NCBI GenBank assembly: GCA_964524145.1
Contig: CAZGCA010000006.1
Location: 37,730 to 101,729, forward strand
Length of the DNA stretch: 64,000 nt
Source of the DNA: CAZGCA01 sp964524145
Lineage (GTDB): Bacteria; Hydrogenedentota; CAZGCA01
Direction of reading: 5' to 3'
Below, piece by piece: positions 9,101 to 16,414 of this stretch. Position 1 is the stretch's first letter. Each line of letters opens with the position of its first letter. The notes under the pieces were generated by a model. It did no database searches, was not told where the DNA came from, and saw nothing but the letters and a program-made list of their open reading frames with translations. The translations under genes were made by a program, and so were the position numbers.

Positions 9101-11557
9101 GAGATAATCGCCGTCCTCGAACCCTGTCGGAATCGGACACTGAAACTCGTCGCCGGGTTCCGGTATTTTCCATTTCCGCTTTATCTCGGCCTCGGGCACG
9201 TTATATTGCAGGACCGTAGGCAGACCGAATATCTCGACATACATCGCCCCCGTGGGAAACAGCGGGTTGCCGGCCGGGTCGCGACCGGCAAGGTTCAGTA
9301 TCAGATAGTAGTCCCCTGCGGGCAAAAGCGAAGGTTTGTCCAGGCGTGGGGCGATGGTCCATTCTCCGTAATAATCATTGAAGTTGGCCGGCGGGTCGTC
9401 ATCCTTGTATAACGACGAAGAATACCAGTAGCTCTTCTCGTGCCAGGCAGCGTCCGCAAAATTAGGGGCTCCGAATTGCTGCCAACTATTCAGGAGGGTC
9501 GGGGTCACAATCGCAGTGTTCGAGTCCTGGATTTGCGGATATCCCGCGAGAAACGGCAGGTGAGTTTGGACCGCCTCGACCCTGCGTACCGGTCGGACCA
9601 TGATCTCGTTGATGCGAATGGCCTCTACGCCGGAGTAGACGTCGACGAGCTGGCTGCCGCCGTATTTGCCCAGGTCGCCGCCGTAGGGGGTCTTGTCGCT
9701 GTACTCGCCGGGGCTAAAGGGGTCGCCGCCGTCGAAGAGGTCTTCGCGCGCCACCTCTATGCGCGTGACCGCGGAGTCCTTGTCTCGGTAGTCTATTATG
9801 TTCCCGGCAAGCTGCGCCGAGTCGCGCTTCACCTGTTTGATCCCGTACAACCTTCGCAGGCTTTCCCAGTCCGAAGAAGTCATCACGGCGTTTGCATAGA
9901 CGTCGTATTCGTCGGGTCGCCACGGCGGCAGACCATAGAGCGGCCGCAACCTGTTGTCGATCGCCCGGACGAGCTCCTGCTTGTTCGCGAGGTTCACGTT
10001 GAGCTTGACGTCAGCGATCACGTCGCCGCTCTGCAGGCCGCGCGATGCGGCCACCTCCTTGTTGCCCGAACTCACCGTTATGAGGTTCTGGTTACGCTCG
10101 AAGTTGCGGACGTTCCACGGCTCCGCTACAAACTGGTCCAGCAGCTTCATCTGTTCGATGGTCTTGAAAGGCTCATCGTCAAGGAGCGGCCGGAACAGCC
10201 GATACTCCTGCGGCTCGTTAATGCCTTCATCGAGTTCGTCTATTCCTTCGTCTGCCTCATCGATAAAGCCATCACCGTCATTGTCCACACCGTCATTCTG
10301 TAAGGCCAGCGCGTCACCATCGTCGTCTATGCTGTTATTCGATATGAAGTAGTTGTTTCGGTTGTCGTCCCCATCGAGCCCTGGGAGAGATTGATCGGGA
10401 CTCGCCGGATTCCCCGCAGGCGCTCCGTAACGGTAATCCACGATTCTCCTGGCAAACACGTCGTCTATTTCCGGCAGCGGGTGAAGATCCAATTCTGCGG
10501 GCGAGACGCCCTGGTTGGCGCGAAACTCTCTGTTGCCCGCAACGTTGATGTTCAGTTTGGACGCCTCGTCGGTCACGAGCACCGCGTAACGGCCGATGAC
10601 CCATTCGTAGAGCTCGTCCGGCTCGTCGACAAACCCGTCAAAATCGTCGTCAATTCCATTGTATTGCGTGCCGGCACCTGGGGCGCTGGGATTGAAATCC
10701 ACGAGTCTCGGCCAGCGTTCGAACTCCTCGTCAATCCGTCCGTCACCGTCGTCGTCCAGCCCGTTTGACGCCGTCGGCCGGCCGAGACCATCTACATCCA
10801 GGTATCGCACGGTCGGCACGGTGATGTAGAACCAGGCGGAATCGAGTATGCCGTCCCCGTCGTTGTCCACCGCATTCCACGGCGTCAGCTCGTCCCATAG
10901 CTCGTCGATGGCGCCATCGCCGTCGTCATCGACGAAGTTGTACGGTATCTCATTCAACTGCTCGCCAAAGTCCAATATCGGGTCGAGCAGCGAATGTACC
11001 GTCTGCCGGCCCGTGGCTCCATCAAAAAAAGCGTAATCATACGGCGTCCCCGGAAATGGAGGTTCCCAAGGATCATCGTACAATGTGCGGTTCACGCGAT
11101 TCTCAATGTTTGCACGGTCAAACCGGCCGTCGTGGTCGTTGTCGCGACCGTCCTGGGCACCGTTGAAGTACGTGCGCCACGACTGGTCTATCGACGTGAT
11201 AGTGCCGTTGACGATAAGCTCGTCGTGCAGCACGGCAATCGCGATGCTCACACCGCCCTGCGCCAACAGGTCGGCACGTGTTGCCTCGGCGACATTGATC
11301 GCCGTGCGCAGTTCCAACCGGGAGAGCGTGACCAGTGTGAACGCTATCGCGAGCAACACGGCAAGCACGCTGACCGCCACGATCAGCGCCGCACCGCGGT
11401 TGCGCGGTAGACGGTAGACCGTAGACGGTAGACAGGGTCTCCGACGCGGAGATCCCTCGCTCCGCTCAGAATGACAGTCGAGGCGTGGTAGACGGGACCC
11501 GCAAGGCGGAGTTCCTTCGCTCCGCTCAGAATGACAGTAGTATGGACTATTCTGCAT
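6128..11557 (-). CDS. Giant GspK/PilX-type pseudopilin with lamin-tail-like domain
   Basis: This 1,809-residue protein begins like GspK or PilX: a basic leader, a prepilin-peptidase-type site RNRG|AALIVAV at about residue 55, a hydrophobic helix to about 80, then the LLAQGGVSIAIAVLHDEL segment typical of the family. A GspK-like helical core (PLPEIDDVFARRIVDYR) lies near residue 365. Residues 120-460 hold at least six acidic loops of the type DDDGDG or DNDGDG, probably binding calcium. Around residues 820-930 there is a lamin-tail-like domain (WIELVNLSDKPVNLDGWEL). A second SLPGLF...ADDAELRRRANRI helical section lies near the C-terminus. Ordinary GspK is about 300-350 residues, so this is over five times the usual length. 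It is the last gene of the second pilus cluster and is likely a tip or adhesin subunit. The first 50 residues are translated repeat DNA, so the true start is uncertain. Confidence 0.85.
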   Translation of the reverse strand: MQNSPYYCHSERSEGTPPCGSRLPRLDCHSERSEGSPRRRPCLPSTVYRLPRNRGAALIVAVSVLAVLLAIAFTLVTLSRLELRTAINVAEATRADLLAQGGVSIAIAVLHDELIVNGTITSIDQSWRTYFNGAQDGRDNDHDGRFDRANIENRVNRTLYDDPWEPPFPGTPYDYAFFDGATGRQTVHSLLDPILDFGEQLNEIPYNFVDDDGDGAIDELWDELTPWNAVDNDGDGILDSAWFYITVPTVRYLDVDGLGRPTASNGLDDDGDGRIDEEFERWPRLVDFNPSAPGAGTQYNGIDDDFDGFVDEPDELYEWVIGRYAVLVTDEASKLNINVAGNREFRANQGVSPAELDLHPLPEIDDVFARRIVDYRYGAPAGNPASPDQSLPGLDGDDNRNNYFISNNSIDDDGDALALQNDGVDNDGDGFIDEADEGIDELDEGINEPQEYRLFRPLLDDEPFKTIEQMKLLDQFVAEPWNVRNFERNQNLITVSSGNKEVAASRGLQSGDVIADVKLNVNLANKQELVRAIDNRLRPLYGLPPWRPDEYDVYANAVMTSSDWESLRRLYGIKQVKRDSAQLAGNIIDYRDKDSAVTRIEVAREDLFDGGDPFSPGEYSDKTPYGGDLGKYGGSQLVDVYSGVEAIRINEIMVRPVRRVEAVQTHLPFLAGYPQIQDSNTAIVTPTLLNSWQQFGAPNFADAAWHEKSYWYSSSLYKDDDPPANFNDYYGEWTIAPRLDKPSLLPAGDYYLILNLAGRDPAGNPLFPTGAMYVEIFGLPTVLQYNVPEAEIKRKWKIPEPGDEFQCPIPTGFEDGDYLVDGDPFTSGTQPIPFPATGITIRLRNAYSDADLDGNADPVYFNHVTLSQEPNLEWIELVNLSDKPVNLDGWELSIGPESVYIGSDAPVFPPFTTTVIPGSSLETGRPGRLVLSPDPESLRAQAHLFPGIDDPLNPTPICPIRANLEASRSLTGGIFPNNPRLDGVDNDGDQTFLWSLMINHNGWNDDWFLPDPYTDEPTEASDVRTFYPSVDAPCDSTLLPTWSSPRSRWPGPPFMPYEQWFPLPLPFPSRLSPWPTHPDASPGLDPPFPWSLWPAWFPWAPAPGRPGFDEKHFLAVYGLVESEPGEPVIITLYEGPAARGHIADQVSYTSTDVMNADGDLYFNEPADDFYRSLERKNPLYAGDTPAVPDQVYYLSMLVGPPVVPGALGFPPEAVVRLGDGRTVQLPLPVPVDYAVRDGIYDDWPLRRSFTAGDGTPLVPEWVDFGSPVPFSVNLAATYPVDTRHASVGLMSRDGGGHSDYVVVKNANAATIGELLEVPFYRSAREQYLEPLLRAFLDAETSGNAQIFVNKAYPEPRDQNDARWIVPEWFFDWLLSVIDVNGNNLLSREEIYAALMLDAVPVTPQSVLMPLEWMPAMTDILTTSQQMLPAALSNPADADVDPGPWKLVGPNTDNTGWVEVDRDELTIGYVSEAFGQTGVWEWDADDGVEDGLYTLYVITLDETIRPLIGTLEPEAFYPVSIEVSTKNRGNTDYQIVRFLDWVYPSTDGVVRCGLVQIRHNTLKVRVTNRSNRPNYFTRVVLAPRRREPGKLNINSVEPRIVAGYPATPNPGYPLGNEYNMLASLPGLFQGADDAELRRRANRIVLPSWIPAGDLNRGRGGASTLPEVPFRDQNGALSPLSRAAGYRPVGGYQSIGQLVSGIPYEVGNPGSGQYVYALPTDILGATSVADPDLSTIPAVAAAERRAEMSRRFQRISNLITVHSDVFEITCLAQAGRVTEDVNGDGVLDDRDFDVMGERKLRVVYERSTDVP
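11407..11434. repeat. GGTAGAC tandem element
   Basis: A short run of GGTAGAC/CGTAGAC units, the complement of the CGTCTACC repeats at 5.9-6.1 kb. It lies inside the 5' end of the giant GspK-type gene and encodes STVYRLP just before the prepilin cleavage site. Confidence 0.85.
11451..11538. repeat. Two copies of a CGCTCCGCTCAGAATGACAG repeat
   Basis: Two 28-bp near-identical copies at 11451-11478 and 11511-11538 (period 60 bp). On the minus strand they translate as CHSERSEG, a peptide signature of a dispersed repeat found in many unrelated bacterial genomes (recalled, not searched). Here both copies fall within the annotated first 36 codons of the giant GspK-type gene. Confidence 0.85.
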
Positions 11558-11640
11558 TCCTATTGCCCCGCATCGCCATGACGCCGCTATGTGCCGTGCA
11601 CATCCCTTTCTTCCACCTACCCGTCCTGATCCCCGACCCC

Positions 11641-11664
11641 TGTCTACCGACTACCGTCTACCGT
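11641..11664. repeat. GTCTACC element forming the 3' end of the upstream pseudopilin gene
   Basis: Another copy of the GTCTACCG element. Read on the minus strand, its GGTAGACGGTAG sequence supplies the last codons (Gly-Arg-Arg) and the TAG stop of the GspJ-like gene that ends at 11651. Confidence 0.8.
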
Positions 11665-12796
11665 TTAACTGCGCTTCGGGTCCGCCCGCCAGCGGCAGAT
11701 AGATGTCCGACGAAAAGTCGCGCGCAAGCGGCCGCAATCGGCGCGTGTTCTCTTCGGCCTCGATAGTTATAACGACCGTGATAAGCTCGGGCGGCCCGAT
11801 CTCGACGCTCGGAATGTCCTCCTCGTACCCGCTCGGGGTTGCACGGCCAACACAATCGCACCAACCGTCCCTATCCACGTCGCGAGGACAAGAGCTCAAC
11901 GTCGGCGGCCAGCCAGCAAGAAACGGCGGCGGACATATCACCGGACGCCATGTGGTGATTCGGTCCGTGCCACCCAGCTTTGTTTCGACGATCCGGTTCC
12001 AGCGACCGAGGTCGGGCCGGTTGGGATACGACTGATCCCAAGTGCTGGGTTCCCAGCCGTTCCAATCGTCCGGATTCGGGAACACCCACGGCAGGCTCGT
12101 GTCCGTGTCCACCCAAAACTGTCCCAGGGTGCCCTGGTTGAAACCGCACCACAGCGTCGCCTCGAGCTGTCTCGGCCACCCGGCTGTCCCGTCGTCACGT
12201 ATGTTGGCCGGCATGCACAGAAACCCCGTCACGTCCGACGCGAGCTCGTAATCAGTAGCGCCCTCGAGGGGAAACGCGGTGTTGCTCAATGCCACGTAAT
12301 CTATCTCGCGTGTCTGGCCTCTCATCGGGAAGCTGTCGTATTGCGGTTGCGCGAGGCGCACCAGAATGAACTTCGGGCTGGACTCCTCGGTAATGAGGGC
12401 CGCCGTCGTGTCGGGGACGAGATAGTAGCTGACAAGGGCAAGATCGTGGTTGTCATCCTCGTTCTCGGTCAGCCCGATAAATGCCAGCCGGGACGAAGTG
12501 ACGTTGACGTCTGAGGCTCTGGCCGGGTGGTAGATCGGCATGGTGACGGTGTCGCAGTAGAGCGTGAACGTGTCGTCACGGTCGCGCGACAGGTACGCCG
12601 CGGTGATGTCGCGCTCGATGAACGCCGTGTAGCCGCGAAACTGCTCGAAGATGAGCGCGTTCTCACGCGCCACGTCGCGCGCGCGCAACGCGCTCGTATA
12701 CACCGTCAGAACCCCGGCGATAACAGTGGCGAAGACCGCCACCGCAACGAGCACCTCGACGAGAGTGAAACCTTCACGACCCATACCGTGCCGCAT
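11651..12796 (-). CDS. GspJ/PilW-like minor pseudopilin (second cluster)
   Basis: This 381-residue protein has the type IV pilin N-terminus MRHGMGREG|FTLVEVLVAVAVF with a Gly at -1, Phe at +1 and Glu at +5, so it should be processed by a prepilin peptidase. The helix continues to about residue 35 and is followed by RARDVARENALIFEQF and FIERDITAAY, which match the start of the globular domain of GspJ/PilW proteins. The C-terminal half is beta-rich and not recognised. It is longer than usual GspJ (about 200 residues). A GAGGTG Shine-Dalgarno sequence precedes the ATG at 12796; a second ATG at 12784 is possible. It lies 18 bp after the GspI-like gene in a run of four pseudopilins and probably belongs to the filament tip complex. 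Its stop codon is contributed by repeat DNA. Confidence 0.85.
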   Translation of the reverse strand: MRHGMGREGFTLVEVLVAVAVFATVIAGVLTVYTSALRARDVARENALIFEQFRGYTAFIERDITAAYLSRDRDDTFTLYCDTVTMPIYHPARASDVNVTSSRLAFIGLTENEDDNHDLALVSYYLVPDTTAALITEESSPKFILVRLAQPQYDSFPMRGQTREIDYVALSNTAFPLEGATDYELASDVTGFLCMPANIRDDGTAGWPRQLEATLWCGFNQGTLGQFWVDTDTSLPWVFPNPDDWNGWEPSTWDQSYPNRPDLGRWNRIVETKLGGTDRITTWRPVICPPPFLAGWPPTLSSCPRDVDRDGWCDCVGRATPSGYEEDIPSVEIGPPELITVVITIEAEENTRRLRPLARDFSSDIYLPLAGGPEAQLNGRR

Positions 12797-12814
12797 GACC
12801 GTCCATCACCTCGC

Positions 12815-13264
12815 TTACTCTTTGGCCACGAAGGTGACGTAACTCTCCCGGCCGCCCGTAGGCAGATCCATCGTGATCGACACTCGGTACAAACGCAGCG
12901 ACCTCGCGAAATGTCGCATCGACGTACTGAACTGAAGCCGGGGCGCCTCGTACAGGGTGTAGGCATCGCGGATCCGCTCGAGCTGCGGCAACAGCGGTAG
13001 CTCGACCGGCCACCCGTCCGGATTCGGGTTGACAATCTTGATGCGTTGCTGGATTCCGTCGTATCCTTGCGCCTGATACCTCTTGGCCAACCCCACCGCA
13101 ACATTGTTGGCGCTCGATATGCCCGCGGCACGGCGTGACTGGTTGAGCGACGCGGGGAACAGCACCGTTACCCCGATTATGCCCACGCCCAGTATGGTCA
13201 ACGCAACGAGCACTTCTACAAGCGTGAACCCTTCTCGTATTCGGAATCTTCTCCGTCTTCTCAT
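12815..13264 (-). CDS. GspI/PilV-like minor pseudopilin (second cluster)
   Basis: With the start at 13264, chosen for the GGGAAG ribosome-binding site about 8 bases upstream and the basic leader MRRRRRFRIREG, the product is 149 residues. Cleavage is expected at REG|FTLVEVLVALTILGVGIIG, with Glu at +5. The remainder (FPASLNQSRRAAGISSANNVAVGLAKR) follows the GspI/PilV pattern in which cleaved subunits carry an Asn/Ala-rich helix with residues for release of adjacent turns. Longer in-frame starts exist up to 13414 but overlap the upstream gene. It sits between the GspH-like and GspJ-like genes, the usual H-I-J order. Confidence 0.85.
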   Translation of the reverse strand: MRRRRRFRIREGFTLVEVLVALTILGVGIIGVTVLFPASLNQSRRAAGISSANNVAVGLAKRYQAQGYDGIQQRIKIVNPNPDGWPVELPLLPQLERIRDAYTLYEAPRLQFSTSMRHFARSLRLYRVSITMDLPTGGRESYVTFVAKE

Positions 13265-13311
13265 CTTCGAGCTTCCCTTTCCGGGAACAGGCGCGCCGCT
13301 GCGACGCACCG

Positions 13312-13986
13312 TCATGTTTTCGGTCTCGTTATCTTTACGCGTCCCGTAGAATTTATGATCTCCAGATACACTGATTCCCACGGATCGAGTGCTCGACTCT
13401 GAAGCGCCACCCACGTCTTGCCGGACAGCTCCGTAGCGCCTGTCGGCTTGAAGATGTGTGCGAAGCGATACGGGTGGAGTTCATCGTCGCGGGCTCCACC
13501 TTCTTGAAGTACCTCTACAATCCGGTCTTCATCATTCCCAGGAATGTTGCCGAGGTCGCCTATACCCAGTTCGGCGACGAACACCAACTCCTCCAGACGC
13601 CGGTCCATAGACTCCTGCCCTGCTATGCGATACCACGGGTAATGGGAACCGTAGTCCGTCTGAATGGGCGAACGCTTATCCTCGCGGACCAGAAAGAACC
13701 GGTTGAATCGTATCGGCTCGTCCGGGTCTATACCCAGATCCAACATCTCGTTTCCCGGAACGCGCCGGTAGCACACGGCGGCACGGGTGCGGTACCGTAT
13801 GGCGTACGTGCGGGCGGCAGTCAGGTACCGGTGCAGAATGCGGGCACTGTTGCTCAACGGTTTATCGGGACCCTTGCCATACTTGATAAACGCGGGCACC
13901 GCCGCCGCCGTCATCAGTGCAATGATGACCACGACCACCACCAACTCAATGAGCGTAAAGCCGCTCTCCGCTTGTTCACGTCTCAT
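13312..13986 (-). CDS. GspH/FimT-like minor pseudopilin (second cluster)
   Basis: The product is 224 residues if read from the ATG at 13986; a GTG directly before it is an alternative start. The N-terminus MRREQAESG|FTLIELVVVVVIIALMTAAAVPAF is a classical class III signal peptide. It is followed by SARILHRYLTAARTYAIRYRTRAAVCYRR, the typical start of the GspH/FimT domain, in which a short helix leads to a beta-strand. The C-terminus is hydrophilic and ends in KITRPKT. In known systems GspH lies below the tip trimer GspI-J-K; here it precedes those genes in the same order, 47 bp from the GspI-like start. Confidence 0.85.
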   Translation of the reverse strand: MRREQAESGFTLIELVVVVVIIALMTAAAVPAFIKYGKGPDKPLSNSARILHRYLTAARTYAIRYRTRAAVCYRRVPGNEMLDLGIDPDEPIRFNRFFLVREDKRSPIQTDYGSHYPWYRIAGQESMDRRLEELVFVAELGIGDLGNIPGNDEDRIVEVLQEGGARDDELHPYRFAHIFKPTGATELSGKTWVALQSRALDPWESVYLEIINSTGRVKITRPKT

Positions 13987-14080
13987 CACGACTTGCGCCT
14001 GCCTTTACTTCCCATCGTTCACCTGCGGGCTCGCCGGCTTCATCGAGCGCCAACAGTGCCCGGAACGCGCACGGGACAGA

Positions 14081-14764
14081 TCACCTGTACCAGGTTGAAT
14101 ATCCTCTGTCGCTATCGTAGTTGCTTATGTCGTCACCCTCATAGAAGGTGCCGTCCTCAGCCGGATAGTTGAGCTCCCCATCCTCGCCGCGAGACAAAAT
14201 GTACACCTCGAGATTCGGCGGAAGGTCTAGAACCGTCTTTCCCTGGCTCGGCCTCCCGATCGGGCCCCTATCGCTATTCAAGCGAAGGAATCTGTCCCGG
14301 GTGTCCACATCCCTTTCACGCGGATTCCCCGGTATGATGATGTACCGGTTGCCCCACGGGTCCAACGGTATGCCCTCGGGCAGATAGGTTATCTGGACCT
14401 TCTGGCAGATCGGCCCCTTGAACCACGAAAGACCGCCAAAATCGGTTGGCTCACAGTACAGCTCGGTGCTCTTGAAGATCTCCGAGAGCAGAATCGTGTA
14501 GTTCGCCGCACCGCCCCCTATTTGATCAATCATGCTTTGCCAAACGCCCATCGTCGTCGCTGCACGCCACGGCGGCACTCCGGCATCGGCTATGAACGAC
14601 ACAACCGCCTGCTCGATGGTGCTTATGTCCGCCTCGGCCCGGGTCATGTTTGCCCGTCTGATACGACCTTGAACCGCCGGCACCGCGATCGCAGCCAGCA
14701 GGCTGATGATCGCTATGACCACCAGCAACTCGATCAGCGTGAACCCTCTTGCTTTCTTATCCAT
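14081..14764 (-). CDS. GspG-like major pseudopilin (second cluster)
   Basis: Read from the ATG at 14764, which has a strong AAAGGAG site nine bases upstream, this is a 227-residue pseudopilin. The leader MDKKARG|FTLIELLVVIAIISLLAAIAVP is textbook. It is followed by RIRRANMTRAEADISTIEQAV, the GspG core helix. The DPWGNRYIIIPG motif and the C-terminal ILSRGEDGELN sequence are GspG hallmarks; in family members the latter region binds calcium. At 227 residues it is longer than usual GspG (about 145), with an insertion around GGAANYTILLSEIFKSTELYC. It is probably the main filament subunit of this cluster. A 380-bp untranslated leader separates it from PilC. Confidence 0.88.
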   Translation of the reverse strand: MDKKARGFTLIELLVVIAIISLLAAIAVPAVQGRIRRANMTRAEADISTIEQAVVSFIADAGVPPWRAATTMGVWQSMIDQIGGGAANYTILLSEIFKSTELYCEPTDFGGLSWFKGPICQKVQITYLPEGIPLDPWGNRYIIIPGNPRERDVDTRDRFLRLNSDRGPIGRPSQGKTVLDLPPNLEVYILSRGEDGELNYPAEDGTFYEGDDISNYDSDRGYSTWYR

Positions 14765-14852
14765 TGTCTTCCAACTCCTTTCCTGTCGGCAGCACATATC
14801 AACTTGCACCGCCCTGCACGAGCGACCACCAGGATCGCCCCTACACCAAGTC

Positions 14853-14890
14853 CCCGTATGCCGTATACCGTGTACTGTCTACCGTCTACT
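14853..14890. repeat. GTATACC/GTCTACC element in the pseudopilin leader
   Basis: Degenerate tandem units of the same family as those at 5.9, 11.4 and 32.8 kb (CCGTATGCC, CCGTATACC, GTGTACTGTCTACC). It lies about 90 bp upstream of the GspG-like start codon. Confidence 0.75.
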
Positions 14891-14936
14891 ATTCCATAAA
14901 TTGTCACTAAGCGCGATATCCTGGGCCCGAACGCGC

Positions 14937-15000
14937 AAAACGGGGCCACGCTCGTTGTGACTGCCCCGTTCCGGACAACCACGCTGCGTCAACGGCCCCG
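14937..15000 (-). terminator. Stem-loop with T-run after pilC
   Basis: On the minus strand CGGGGCC (15000-14994) pairs with GGCCCCG (14947-14941). Nested inside are ACGC/GCGT and GTTGT/ACAAC pairs, and TTTT follows. It could end the pilB-pilT-pilC transcript or act as an attenuator that sets how much GspG-like pseudopilin is made. The T-run is short, so termination may be partial. Confidence 0.5.
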
Positions 15001-15143
15001 CACCGATTGGCTTCTTGCGAGTGTGGGCCAGAGAGCTATGTATGAACGTATCCATGCCGGAATCAAAACCCTTGCGTCCCGTCTCTCGCCAGGAAAGCCG
15101 CTCTTCTTGATCTTACAGATACAGTTGCTTGCTATCCACCTCC

Positions 15144-16382
15144 TCAAGGCCCGCTCATCAGGTCCGCGAGCGTGAATATGGGCAGGTATAACGATATAAC
15201 TATGAACCCAACGACAACCCCCAGCAAAACGATGATCAGCGGCTCCATCAACCGCAGCATGCCCTGGACGGCTGTCTCGACCTCATCGTCGTAGACGTCC
15301 GCCACTTTCAACAACATCGCATCGAGGTTTCCCGTCTCCTCGCCGACGTCTATCATGTTGACCACCATCGCCGGAAACACCTTCGCCTCCTCCAGCGGAG
15401 CGGCTATCGTGTCCCCGTCGCGAATGCTGTCGTGTACGTTCTGGACGGCGTTCTGGATGACTTCGTTGCCTATGGTTTCCTTGACGATCTTGAGCGCCTG
15501 CAAGATAGGTACGCCTGAGGTTATCAGGGTGCCCAGCGTGCGGGCAAACCGCGCAACACCCACCTTGACGATAAGGCTGCCTACAAGCGGTACCTTCAGC
15601 ACGATACGGTCCTTGGCGCTTTGAACGACGGGGATCTTGAAAAACAGCTTCATGAATATCATCGTCCCGCCGACTACCGCTAGTATCAACCACCACTGGT
15701 TGCCGACAAAGTTTGCCGCATCTATCAAGAACAGCGTCGGCCACGGTAACTCGCCGCCGAACTCGGTGAAGATCTCCGCAAACGTCGGCACCACCTTGAT
15801 GAGCAGGAAACCCACAACGCCCGCGGCTATAATTATCACCGCAATCGGGTATATCATCGCCGCCTTGACCTGGCGTATCAACCGCTGGCGTTTCTCCATG
15901 AAGTCCGCAAGACGGTTGAGCACCACCTCGAGCATACCGCCTATCTCGCCCGCTCGAACCATGTTGACAAAAAGCCTGTCAAACTGTTTGGGATTTTTGG
16001 CGAGACCTTCCGAGAAGGTCATGCCGCCCTGAACGTCCTCGGAGATCTCCGCGATTATGTCGCGCAGCTTGCACGGTTTGAGCTGCCCGTGCAGAACATT
16101 GAGACTCCTGAGCAGCGGCAGCCCCGCGTCTATCAGCGTTGCCAGTTGGCGCGTAAACACCACGAGCTCTCTTGTCTTCACGCCGCCGATATAGAACTCG
16201 CTCAGCCCTTTGGTCTTCTTGCCGGCACGACGCCTGTCGCTTGCTGTGGCCTCGGTGATCTTCGTCGGCCAGTAGCCGAGGCTCTTCACCTCGTTCATGG
16301 CGAGAACCTGGCTTTCGGCTTCAACTATGCCGTTTACCTCTTTGCCCTTCTTGTCCATCGCCTTGTATGCGAAGCTTGCCAT
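15144..16382 (-). CDS. pilC: PilC/GspF-type inner-membrane platform protein (second cluster)
   Basis: The 412-residue product has the family's normal length and two tandem T2SSF domains. It opens with the typical FAYKAMDKKGKEVNGIVEAE sequence. The conserved VFTRQLATLIDAGLPLLRSL and FARTLGTLITSGVPILQAL motifs mark the two repeats. Three membrane segments are visible: near residues 176-200 (IYPIAVIIIAAGVVGFLLI), 220-245 and 380-405. In type IV filament machines this protein connects the cytoplasmic ATPase to pseudopilin insertion. It lies 32 bp after the second PilB-type ATPase gene. The ATG at 16382 has AGGA a few bases upstream. Confidence 0.93.
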   Translation of the reverse strand: MASFAYKAMDKKGKEVNGIVEAESQVLAMNEVKSLGYWPTKITEATASDRRRAGKKTKGLSEFYIGGVKTRELVVFTRQLATLIDAGLPLLRSLNVLHGQLKPCKLRDIIAEISEDVQGGMTFSEGLAKNPKQFDRLFVNMVRAGEIGGMLEVVLNRLADFMEKRQRLIRQVKAAMIYPIAVIIIAAGVVGFLLIKVVPTFAEIFTEFGGELPWPTLFLIDAANFVGNQWWLILAVVGGTMIFMKLFFKIPVVQSAKDRIVLKVPLVGSLIVKVGVARFARTLGTLITSGVPILQALKIVKETIGNEVIQNAVQNVHDSIRDGDTIAAPLEEAKVFPAMVVNMIDVGEETGNLDAMLLKVADVYDDEVETAVQGMLRLMEPLIIVLLGVVVGFIVISLYLPIFTLADLMSGP

Positions 16383-16414
16383 CTCTATCCTACGCCTCCG
16401 TCACTCACCCCGTT

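Larger units (their letters stand above)
14765..15143 (-). other. Long untranslated leader between pilC and the GspG-like gene
   Basis: No convincing reading frame fills this 379-bp gap. In transcript order it holds a G-rich region with a possible hairpin capped by a GAGA tetraloop (15067-15103), the strong stem-loop with a T-run at 14937-15000, and then a GTCTACC repeat at 14853-14890. The order structured element, terminator-like stem, pilin gene resembles a regulated leader, but no known aptamer was recognised with confidence. Confidence 0.6.

Noticed and set aside
8558..11410. Long plus-strand frames opposite the giant GspK-type gene
   Set aside because: Low-complexity antisense reading of Asp/Gly-rich codons; no starts with ribosome-binding sites and no family signature.
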